A stretch of 11,016 bases of DNA, taken from an uncultured Clostridia bacterium. GTDB taxonomy: Bacteria > Bacillota > Clostridia > Christensenellales > Aristaeellaceae. The first letter of the stretch is position 1, and the number at the start of each line of letters is the position of its first letter. The position numbers and the translations under genes are program-made. Positions 6,122 through 11,016 of this stretch are shown in pieces. The notes beneath the pieces are model-generated. The model worked only from the letters and a program-made list of their open reading frames with translations. It made no database searches and was not told the origin of the DNA. The stretch is from contig CALGYL010000200.1 in assembly GCA_937934775.1 (NCBI GenBank), forward strand, positions 1 to 11,016, read 5' to 3'.

Positions 6122-6150
6122 ATTGTACCATGCACGGCGGCAGGCGGCAA
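6122..6150 (-). promoter_or_regulatory. Promoter of the HTH-desulfoferrodoxin gene
   Basis: On the minus strand TTGCCG (6150-6145) and TACAAT (6127-6122) are separated by 17 bp, with TGG just before the -10 (extended -10). The start site would be near 6115, about 23 nt before the ATG. The -35 is inside the inverted repeat at 6140-6178. Confidence 0.75.
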
Positions 6151-6178
6151 CCTACGCTCCGTAGAGCATGCCGCCTGC
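6140..6178. repeat. Long interrupted inverted repeat over the -35 (operator candidate)
   Basis: GCAGGCGGCA (6140-6149) is matched by TGCCGCCTGC (6169-6178). Nested inside are CTACG (6152-6156) and CGTAG (6160-6164) around a 3-nt loop. The left arm covers the -35 of the HTH-desulfoferrodoxin promoter, so it is a natural place for autoregulation. A structural role as a hairpin is the alternative. Confidence 0.6.
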
Positions 6179-6245
6179 ATGATGCTTATGTTCCGGCACG
6201 CTGGCCACAGAAAATGATCAAATATGGCGGGACACTTTTGCATAC

Positions 6246-6277
6246 AAAAAAGAACTCAGCCTCTCGGCTGAGTTCTT
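6246..6277 (-). terminator. Rho-independent terminator of tRNA-Lys
   Basis: A perfect 12-bp stem, AAGAACTCAGCC (6250-6261) with GGCTGAGTTCTT (6266-6277), has a 4-nt loop. On the minus strand it is followed by a T-run (plus-strand A residues 6246-6250). It begins two bases after the encoded CCA end of the tRNA. Confidence 0.95.
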
Positions 6278-6278
6278 A

Positions 6279-6354
6279 TGGTGGGTCATCAGGGACTCGA
6301 ACCCTGGACACCCTGATTAAGAGTCAGGTGCTCTACCAACTGAGCTAATGACCC
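6279..6354 (-). tRNA. tRNA-Lys (anticodon CTT)
   Basis: The minus strand folds as a complete 76-nt tRNA. The acceptor stem GGGTCAT pairs with ATGACCC, followed by discriminator A and an encoded CCA (6281-6279). The D-arm is AGCTCAGTTGGTAGAGC. The anticodon arm is CCTGA-CTCTTAA-TCAGG with anticodon CTT, reading AAG codons. The T-arm is CCAGG-GTTCGAG-TCCCTG-like. It has its own consensus promoter upstream and a strong terminator immediately downstream, so it is a single-gene unit. Confidence 0.97.
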
Positions 6355-6377
6355 GCATCGTCTGCGGAACGGGCATA

Positions 6378-6406
6378 ATTGTAACACGGCAGCTGAACGT
6401 TGTCAA
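6378..6406 (-). promoter_or_regulatory. tRNA-Lys promoter
   Basis: On the minus strand a perfect TTGACA (6406-6401) and TACAAT (6383-6378) are separated by exactly 17 bp, with the start expected near 6371, about 17 nt before the mature tRNA 5' end. Confidence 0.9.
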
Positions 6407-6441
6407 GTGAAAAATCGCCTACGCGCGAAAAATGTTGCAAG

Positions 6442-6506
6442 CCGCGCGCTTCGGTTTCCCCGGCCGTTTTGCTCGGCGCGCGGAGGCCTGTCTGCGCCTC
6501 CGCGCG
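6442..6506. repeat. Overlapping, mutually exclusive GC-rich inverted repeats
   Basis: CCGCGCGC (6442-6449) can pair with GCGCGCGG (6476-6483). The overlapping CGCGCGGAGGC (6477-6487) can instead pair with GCCTCCGCGCG (6496-6506), which is followed by TTT on the plus strand. The two stems exclude each other. No gene is seen in this 6407-6538 spacer, which lies past the terminator of the cupin gene and before the tRNA promoter. Confidence 0.5.
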
Positions 6507-6538
6507 TTTCAACGCAGTCCACCCCGGCCAGTATAAAC

Positions 6539-6567
6539 GAAGCCGCCGGGAAGAAACCGGCGGCTTC
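6539..6567 (-). terminator. Terminator of the serS-cupin operon
   Basis: GAAGCCGCCGG (6539-6549) pairs perfectly with CCGGCGGCTTC (6557-6567) around a 7-nt loop, starting 12 bp past the stop codon of the cupin gene. On the minus strand it is followed by GTTTATA, a short U-tract. Confidence 0.8.
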
Positions 6568-6579
6568 AAACGTTTGAGC

Positions 6580-7071
6580 CTACAGAATAATCTCGAACTG
6601 CTCGCCCTCGGGCAGCGGCACGACCTCGCAATCCAGCGCGTAGGTGCGCTGGGGCAAGCCGATCAGCACGTGCACCACGGGATTGTTGACCGGCAGCGGA
6701 GCCAGATGCCACACGCCCCGGTTGAGCTTCACCAGCGTCCCCTTCGGCACGACAAACGCCTCCGCCTTCGAGGTGTCGGGCTTGTCCGGCGTGGTCGGCG
6801 CGACGTGAATGACCACGTCGTCATCCAGCGGCAGGATGATCTCGTCGGCCAACTCGTGCATCTCCATAGCGTCGATGATCATCTTCTCCGGCCGCTTTAC
6901 CTCCAGCGGGGAAAATGCGAAATCGTCCTCCGAGTAGACCATCACCCGATCCGGGAAGAACCGGTGCAGCGCGCCGTCCAGCGAGAAGCCCTTGGGTTCG
7001 ACCATGTCCACCATTGCGCCGAAGGGCGCGATCGCCTCGTAGGTGATTCGGTCCGCGGGTACTGCTCGCAT
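6580..7071 (-). CDS. Ureidoglycolate lyase-like cupin family protein
   Basis: The ATG at 7071 has AGGAGG 7 nt upstream and gives 163 residues, close to AllA-type ureidoglycolate lyases; codons further upstream belong to the serS reading region. The protein has the family layout: AIAPFGAMV near 13-21, FFPDRVMVYSEDDFAFSPLEVKRPEKM in 38-64, MHELADEIILPLDDDVVIHVAP in 71-92, and the signature GVWHLAP at 119-125 preceded by AFVVPKGTLVKLNR. AllA releases glyoxylate and urea from ureidoglycolate in purine (allantoin) breakdown. No other allantoin gene is nearby, so the substrate may differ. It starts 4 nt after the serS stop and its Shine-Dalgarno lies within the serS 3' end, so it is translationally tied to serS. 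Broad cupin assignment is safe; the specific reaction is not. Confidence 0.75.
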   Translation of the reverse strand: MRAVPADRITYEAIAPFGAMVDMVEPKGFSLDGALHRFFPDRVMVYSEDDFAFSPLEVKRPEKMIIDAMEMHELADEIILPLDDDVVIHVAPTTPDKPDTSKAEAFVVPKGTLVKLNRGVWHLAPLPVNNPVVHVLIGLPQRTYALDCEVVPLPEGEQFEIIL

Positions 7072-7075
7072 GCGC

Positions 7076-8347
7076 TTACCTCCTGCGGATGACGTCCATT
7101 CCGAAGAACGGACGGAGCACCTCCGGCACGACAACACTGCCGTCGCCCTGCTGGAACTGCTCGACGATGGCGGGCATCAGGCGGCTGGTGGCGAGGCCGG
7201 AACCGTTGAGCGTGTGCACAAACTCGATCTTCTTGGTTTCTTTGCGGCGGAAGCGGATGTTGCCCCGGCGCGCCTGATAGTCCATGGCGTTGGAGACCGA
7301 CGAGCACTCCTTGTATTCGTTCATGCTGGGCAGCCACAGCTCGATGTCGAAGGTGGTGGCCATCGAATCGGAGCAGTCCTCGGCGGCCAGCTTGGAGAGC
7401 TGATAGTGCAGGCCAAGGCCCTCCACCAATCGGCAGGCCTTATTGATCAGTTCCTCGTGCATGGCCTTGGAGTCTTCAGGCCGGGTGTAGCCGAACATCT
7501 CCACCTTGTTGAACTGGTGGCCGCGCACCATGCCGCGCTCGCTGGCGCGGTAGGAGCCCGCCTCCCGGCGGTAGCAGGGCGTATAGGCGAACAGGCGCTT
7601 GGGCAGGTCATCCTCTTCCATGATCTCGCCGCGGTAGAGGTTGATCAGCGCCGTCTCGGCGGTGGGCAGCAGGAAGTGGAAACCTTCCTCGGACAGCCGG
7701 TAGACGTCTTCCTCAAATTTCGGGAACTGCCCGGCGGTCAGGCCGCATTCATAGGTCAGGATGTGGGGCGGCAGCATGAAAGTGTAGCCATCCTTGATGT
7801 GCTCGGTGATGAAGTAATTGAGCAGCGCCCACTCCAGCCTTGCGCCCAGATCGGTGTACAGCCAGTAGCCGTTGCCGCCCATCTTGACGCCACGCTCATA
7901 GTCGATGAGGCCCAGTTCGGTGCATAGCTCCACGTGGTTCTTGGGTTCAAAGGGCCAGGAGGGCTTTTCGCCAAATTTCTTGACGACCTGATTGAACTCC
8001 TTGCCGCCGGCGACTACGCCCTCCGCGGGCAGGTTGGGCAGCTTCAGAAGAAATTCGCGAATTTCCTCTTCAATGGCGCCCTGCGTCTCGTCCAGCGCCT
8101 TGACGCGGTCGGCCATGTCCTTGAGCTGCGCCATCAGAGCGGTGGTGTCCTCGCCCCGCTTTTTCAGCACGGGGATATCCTTATTCAGGCGGTTGCGCTC
8201 GGCCTTGATCGCCTCGTTCTCAGCGACCAGCACGCGGCGCTTCTGGTCCATATCCAGAAGTTGATCGAGGTCCGCGTCGCACCCCTTCTTGGCCAGCCCA
8301 GCCTTGACAAATTCCGGGTTGGACCGGATCAGGTTGATGTCCAGCAT
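7076..8347 (-). CDS. serS: Seryl-tRNA synthetase
   Basis: Class II aminoacyl-tRNA synthetase charging tRNA-Ser. The ATG at 8347 follows AGAGG by about 7 nt and gives 423 residues, the normal length, with the standard opening MLDINLIRSNPEFVK; the longer reading upstream passes through the promoter. Residues about 30-105 form the charged N-terminal coiled-coil arm that holds the tRNA-Ser long variable arm. The catalytic core shows the TAE serine-binding motif (229-231), motif 2 around CYRREAGSYRASERG (258-272) and motif 3 in LNGSGLATSRLMPAI (380-394). Motif 3 reads GLATSR where many SerRS have GLAVGR, a variant to note, not a defect. There is a SigA promoter about 30 nt upstream and a short leader with no room for a T-box. 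Confidence 0.97.
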   Translation of the reverse strand: MLDINLIRSNPEFVKAGLAKKGCDADLDQLLDMDQKRRVLVAENEAIKAERNRLNKDIPVLKKRGEDTTALMAQLKDMADRVKALDETQGAIEEEIREFLLKLPNLPAEGVVAGGKEFNQVVKKFGEKPSWPFEPKNHVELCTELGLIDYERGVKMGGNGYWLYTDLGARLEWALLNYFITEHIKDGYTFMLPPHILTYECGLTAGQFPKFEEDVYRLSEEGFHFLLPTAETALINLYRGEIMEEDDLPKRLFAYTPCYRREAGSYRASERGMVRGHQFNKVEMFGYTRPEDSKAMHEELINKACRLVEGLGLHYQLSKLAAEDCSDSMATTFDIELWLPSMNEYKECSSVSNAMDYQARRGNIRFRRKETKKIEFVHTLNGSGLATSRLMPAIVEQFQQGDGSVVVPEVLRPFFGMDVIRRR

Positions 8348-8378
8348 TTGAACGCCTCTTTCATAAATTAATACAATT

Positions 8379-8407
8379 ATTATAGGCCCTCGCGCGGAAG
8401 CCATCAA
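8379..8407 (-). promoter_or_regulatory. serS promoter
   Basis: On the minus strand TTGATG (8407-8402) and a perfect TATAAT (8384-8379) are separated by 17 bp. Transcription would start near 8372, giving a leader of about 25 nt. It lies 46 bp downstream of the glycosyltransferase stop codon, so serS need not depend on that gene. Confidence 0.85.
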
Positions 8408-8452
8408 GCTTGGCGGGCAATTTAACATTTTCCCGCGGCCGGGGCGCGCGAT

Positions 8453-9376
8453 TCAGGGCAGAAAAGCGCGCCCGTCCAGATGCTCCCGCACCATCATGGC
8501 AGCGATGTTTTTGTCGTTGACGCCCTGCCGCAGGTCCGTTTCTTTGAGCGCGCCCTTCTGCCGCGCCTCAACCTCGACCGAACGCCGGAGAATGCCGCCG
8601 CCGCAGATGACGACCTTTGCGCCGGTTCGCATCTCCACGAATTTCAGCCAGATGTCGTCGGTATTGAGCGTGAGCGCGCGGATGGCTTCGACGTCGAACC
8701 CCTCCGCCGGGATGGCGCGCGGCGGGTACAGGATGCCGCAGGCGCCGACCGCCAGATACCCCATGGAAGGCCGGTTCAATTCGCCACAGTTCCACGTCCA
8801 CTGGCCGTAAGGCAGAATGGACTCATCCTTCGAAAAGGCGATCTTGTGCGCTTTCGCGGCCGATACGCAGCCGGGGAACCGGCGGTAAGAGGCGGCCAGC
8901 GTCTCGATCAGGTTCCTCGGGTAGATCATGTCGTCGTCCACCGGGATGACGACTTCGTCCGGAAACTCCTGCATCGCGAAAAAGTATTTCTTATGGGGTT
9001 TCAGGTCGTAGGGGCAGAAGCGGATGTCAAGTCCGTAGGGCTCAAGCGCGCGGACCGCTTCCAGCACGTCTTCAGGCTTCACATTGTCGTCCAGGTACAG
9101 GATCAGCCTGTCCGGCTTCACCGTCTGGTCCATCAGCCGCTTGAGCACGACCGGAAGAATCGGGAAGCGGGGCGGGTAACTGGCCATCGACACGGTGAAC
9201 CGCACTTCGCGCTTCTCCCGGTTCAGGGCATACCGCATCGGCTGATTGGCGATGCCGTCCAGCGCCGCGCGCCGGATGCGCCCGTGCCGAATGCGTTTGA
9301 CTTTCCATTGGAGATTTCGCCGATCCCTTATCATGGCCTTGTGGATATGCCGGAAGCTCTTTTTGACGAACTCCAT
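8453..9376 (-). CDS. GT-A fold glycosyltransferase
   Basis: The 307-residue product starts at ATG 9376 with GGAAGG (9383-9388) 6 nt upstream. A basic N-terminal tail (about 1-57, many Arg and Lys) precedes a GT-A-type catalytic domain. That domain opens with VRFTVSMASYPPRFPILPVVLKRLM (58-82), where a nucleotide-sugar fold begins. LILYLDDN is at 91-98, a KPHKKYFFAMQEFPDEVVIP block precedes the metal-binding DDD at 147-149 (PVDDDMIYP), and TDDIWLK lies at 239-245. There is no signal peptide or membrane segment, so it is probably cytoplasmic and acts on a polysaccharide, glycolipid or cell-wall precursor. Donor and acceptor cannot be told. No other surface-sugar gene lies near, so it looks like a stand-alone gene. 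No promoter is obvious upstream. Confidence 0.85.
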   Translation of the reverse strand: MEFVKKSFRHIHKAMIRDRRNLQWKVKRIRHGRIRRAALDGIANQPMRYALNREKREVRFTVSMASYPPRFPILPVVLKRLMDQTVKPDRLILYLDDNVKPEDVLEAVRALEPYGLDIRFCPYDLKPHKKYFFAMQEFPDEVVIPVDDDMIYPRNLIETLAASYRRFPGCVSAAKAHKIAFSKDESILPYGQWTWNCGELNRPSMGYLAVGACGILYPPRAIPAEGFDVEAIRALTLNTDDIWLKFVEMRTGAKVVICGGGILRRSVEVEARQKGALKETDLRQGVNDKNIAAMMVREHLDGRAFLP

Positions 9377-9561
9377 CGTCGCACCTTCCGTATAACAGAT
9401 TTGACATCGTATGACGCCGCGCGGTGGGCAGCCGTGTATCCGAAAGCTGTCGGCGCGTCCAGCGGTATTGAAGGCTTTCCCGGTGAATGCACGCTAGTGC
9501 AAAGCCTGCCCGTCACCCGCGTCAAGCACTCTTCTCGATCCGGCGAGGCCCGACATTTTTC

Positions 9562-9591
9562 GTGACTTCCCGGCGCTGCCTGTGCTATAAT
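9562..9591 (+). promoter_or_regulatory. Promoter of the DNA methyltransferase gene
   Basis: A perfect TATAAT (9586-9591), preceded by TGC (extended -10), pairs with a weak -35 GTGACT (9562-9567) at 18 bp. Transcription from near 9598 excludes the ATG at 9590 and supports the ATG at 9617. Confidence 0.75.
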
Positions 9592-9616
9592 GGTACATAT
9601 TGTTGGGGGTGGCTGC

Positions 9617-10855
9617 ATGCGGCTGGAACGGGTTCAGGTTGAACAGGAACTGACGCAGGGCGACGCGCCGCGCGGTGAGTTCTATGTTCGGGACATTGCC
9701 CTCGCCGCGCCGGCGCTGGTAAAAAAATACGCGGGCAAGGCGCAGCTGATCTACATGGATCCGCCGTTTTCCACCGGGGATACCTTTGTCATGCGCACCC
9801 GCGTCGGCGAAAAGGACTGGAAGAGCGGTCAGGGGTCCCTGGTACAGACCGCTTACCGGGACGATTTACCGGGCGAGGAATACCACCGCCTGCTGCGTAC
9901 CGCGCTGGAAACCGCCCACGCGCTCCTATCGGAGAGCGGCGTCCTGTTCCTGCACATCGATTCCCGGGCCAGCGCCCGCCTGAGGCTGCTGGCCGACGAG
10001 ATTTTTGGCGAAGCCAACTTCCTGAATGAGATCATTTGGGCCTACCAGACCGGCGGCCGCGCCCGGCGCTACTTCAGCCGCAAGCATGACAACATCCTGT
10101 TCTACCGAAAGGGTCGGCGCTATTTTTTCAACATTGCCGCTGTCCCCATCGATCGGTCGGGCTCGCGCCGCAACCACATGAAGCGACACGTGGATACCGA
10201 CGGACGGGTGTACCGGTCGATCCGCTCCGGCGGCAAGATCTACACCTACTACGACGACGATCCCGCCTACCCCGGCGACGTGTGGGACGACGTGAGCCAC
10301 CTGCAGCAGAAAGACCCTCAGCGCACCGGCTACGACACGCAAAAGCCGCTGAGCCTTCTGACCCGCATCGTCCGCTGCGCCTCCCGCCCCGGGGACCTGG
10401 TGATGGATCTTTTCGCCGGCTCCGGCACGACGCTGGAGGCCGCCCGCCAGGAAGGCCGCCGCTTCGTGGGCGTGGACAAGAGCCCCTTTTCCCACCAGAC
10501 AGTTCGGAAGCGCCTGATGAGCGCGCAGATGCTCTTTGACGCCCCCTCCTCCGAGGGCGCGCCCGAGGCGGATTGCTCCCTCCTGACCGGCGTCGGCTTT
10601 TACGAATTGACGCTGGACCGGTTCCAGTTGGAAGATGGCATCGCCGCGCGCAAGTTCTCCGGGCTGGACGGGGTGGACAACTGGGGAGCCGGCTACCTTC
10701 GGGGCGGCGCGTTCCACCTGATGGCACGGGAAGAGCGTACGCAACGCTCCCCTGCGCTGACCGGACGGCTGAGCCTGCCGGTGTTCGAGGGTGCGCCCGC
10801 TGTGCGCGTGGGGGACGTGCTGGGCCGCGCTTTTTACTACCTGCTGAAGGACTGA
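9617..10855 (+). CDS. Solitary beta-class adenine-N6 DNA methyltransferase with an extra C-terminal region
   Basis: The ATG at 9617 follows GGGGGTGG and gives 412 residues; the ATG at 9590 lies on the -10 element. The order of motifs is that of beta-class enzymes (type III Mod and similar type II): catalytic motif IV DPPF at 48-51, a middle section (about 130-235) with the likely target-recognition part, motif X in TQKPLSLLTRIVRCAS, then the AdoMet-binding motif I DLFAGSGTT at 264-272. DPP with a leading aspartate points to adenine-N6 and not cytosine-N4. Residues about 305-412 lie beyond the usual catalytic end and are not recognised (WGAGYLRGGAFHLMAREE around 362-379). No restriction endonuclease or specificity gene is next to it, so it looks like an orphan regulator-type enzyme. 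The recognition site cannot be read from sequence. Confidence 0.88.
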   Translation: MRLERVQVEQELTQGDAPRGEFYVRDIALAAPALVKKYAGKAQLIYMDPPFSTGDTFVMRTRVGEKDWKSGQGSLVQTAYRDDLPGEEYHRLLRTALETAHALLSESGVLFLHIDSRASARLRLLADEIFGEANFLNEIIWAYQTGGRARRYFSRKHDNILFYRKGRRYFFNIAAVPIDRSGSRRNHMKRHVDTDGRVYRSIRSGGKIYTYYDDDPAYPGDVWDDVSHLQQKDPQRTGYDTQKPLSLLTRIVRCASRPGDLVMDLFAGSGTTLEAARQEGRRFVGVDKSPFSHQTVRKRLMSAQMLFDAPSSEGAPEADCSLLTGVGFYELTLDRFQLEDGIAARKFSGLDGVDNWGAGYLRGGAFHLMAREERTQRSPALTGRLSLPVFEGAPAVRVGDVLGRAFYYLLKD

Positions 10856-10881
10856 AATTCAAAAAACGCTTGCACACCCAC

Positions 10882-10912
10882 AATTTCCCGGCTTTTTGAC
10901 CGGGCTGAAATT
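10882..10912 (+). terminator. Bulged stem-loop downstream of the methyltransferase gene
   Basis: AATTTC-CCGG (10882-10891) pairs with CCGG (10900-10903) and, after a 3-nt bulge, GAAATT (10907-10912). Its loop is T-rich and no T-run follows, so it is a weak terminator candidate. Confidence 0.4.
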
Positions 10913-10918
10913 AACAGA

Positions 10919-10959
10919 AACCGCCGCGCATGCGCGCTTGCGCATCGGCGGCGGTTCTT
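10919..10959 (+). terminator. Large GC-rich hairpin, likely terminator
   Basis: AACCGCCGC (10919-10927) pairs with GCGGCGGTT (10948-10956), and inside it ATGCGC (10930-10935) pairs with GCGCAT (10940-10945) around a 4-nt loop. The tail CTTGT is only weakly U-rich. The hairpin overlaps the -35 of the next promoter. Confidence 0.6.
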
Positions 10960-10966
10960 GTATAAT
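10938..10966 (+). promoter_or_regulatory. Promoter reading out of the right edge
   Basis: TTGCGC (10938-10943) and a perfect TATAAT (10961-10966) are separated by 17 bp. It would start near 10973 and drive a gene beyond the window. Confidence 0.7.
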
Positions 10967-10977
10967 CATCGGCAATA

Positions 10978-11012
10978 TACCGATGTACTGCGCAAAAGCG
11001 CACGTATCGGTA
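10978..11012 (+). repeat. Inverted repeat at the start of the next transcript
   Basis: TACCGAT (10978-10984) pairs with ATCGGTA (11006-11012), and TGCGC (10989-10993) with GCGCA (10998-11002) around an AAAA loop. The two stems are joined by a small internal loop. It begins about 5 nt after the predicted start site, so it is either the first leader hairpin or an operator just downstream of the promoter. Confidence 0.6.
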
Positions 11013-11016
11013 AACA

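Noticed and set aside
5398..6243. Alternative minus-strand frame (281 codons) over the HTH-desulfoferrodoxin gene
   Set aside because: The other frame has the helix-turn-helix and every metal ligand; this one has none and crosses the promoter.
6345..6569. Small minus-strand open frame (74 codons) between the tRNA and the cupin gene
   Set aside because: It starts inside the cupin terminator, crosses the tRNA promoter and resembles nothing known.
7043..7927. Plus-strand open frame (294 codons) opposite serS
   Set aside because: Shadow of serS with low-complexity composition and no start signal.
8348..8452. T-box leader upstream of serS
   Set aside because: The promoter lies only about 30 nt from the start codon, leaving no room for a T-box, and no T-box consensus is seen.
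9411..9416. TTGACA on the plus strand upstream of the methyltransferase gene
   Set aside because: No -10-like sequence lies 16-18 bp downstream, so it is not supported as a promoter.
9377..9561. Gene or remnant in the gap between the glycosyltransferase and methyltransferase genes
   Set aside because: No frame with a start signal or recognisable product is seen; only weak short inverted repeats near 9470-9506.
8480..9565. Plus-strand open frame (361 codons) opposite the glycosyltransferase
   Set aside because: Shadow of a gene with recognisable motifs on the other strand.
1..11016. CRISPR array, insertion sequence, integrase or attachment site
   Set aside because: No spaced direct repeats, transposase or integrase motifs are visible. 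The single tRNA ends in its own terminator and no integrase gene is near it.

Overview
The window looks like chromosomal DNA from a GC-rich, endospore-forming anaerobic Firmicute, probably a Clostridia-type lineage. The support is a spore germination protease (gpr), classic AGGAGG ribosome binding sites, SigA-type promoters with exact 17-bp spacers, a Gram-positive-type LexA box, and a protein carrying a desulfoferrodoxin (superoxide reductase) module. The species cannot be named from the sequence. Most of the window is ordinary housekeeping sequence with no integrase, transposase, CRISPR array or rRNA.

Layout, left to right. Positions 1-1776 (minus) hold the Holliday-junction operon ruvC-ruvA-ruvB, with ruvB running off the left edge. 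Its promoter has a LexA-like box between -35 and -10. Divergent from it is a membrane-anchored protein with three zinc ribbons (1951-2613), driven by a perfect consensus promoter. A 34-bp perfect palindrome (2703-2736) sits between that gene and the convergent gpr (2836-3747, minus). Divergent from gpr is rpsT (3902-4165) with its own promoter and terminator. A two-gene plus-strand unit follows: a VOC-ACT fusion protein and a UPF0178 (YaiI/YqxD) protein, overlapping by ATGA.

Positions 5508-6092 (minus) encode the most unusual protein here, an XRE-type helix-turn-helix fused to a complete two-iron-centre desulfoferrodoxin. All four desulforedoxin cysteines and all five superoxide-reductase iron ligands are present, but the active-site lysine is replaced by alanine. 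It is plausibly a redox or superoxide sensing regulator. Its promoter overlaps a long inverted repeat. Next come a tRNA-Lys(CTT) with its own promoter and terminator, then a serS operon whose second gene is a ureidoglycolate-lyase-like cupin (6580-8347, minus). Upstream of serS is a GT-A glycosyltransferase (8453-9376, minus).

The right end carries a solitary beta-class N6-adenine DNA methyltransferase (9617-10855, plus) with an unrecognised C-terminal extension and no restriction partner in view. After it come stem-loops, a good promoter and an inverted-repeat leader that run off the right edge. Functionally the window combines DNA repair, translation (S20, SerRS, tRNA-Lys), spore germination and several one-gene regulatory or metabolic units. 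The two domain fusions and the orphan methyltransferase are the parts most worth following up.
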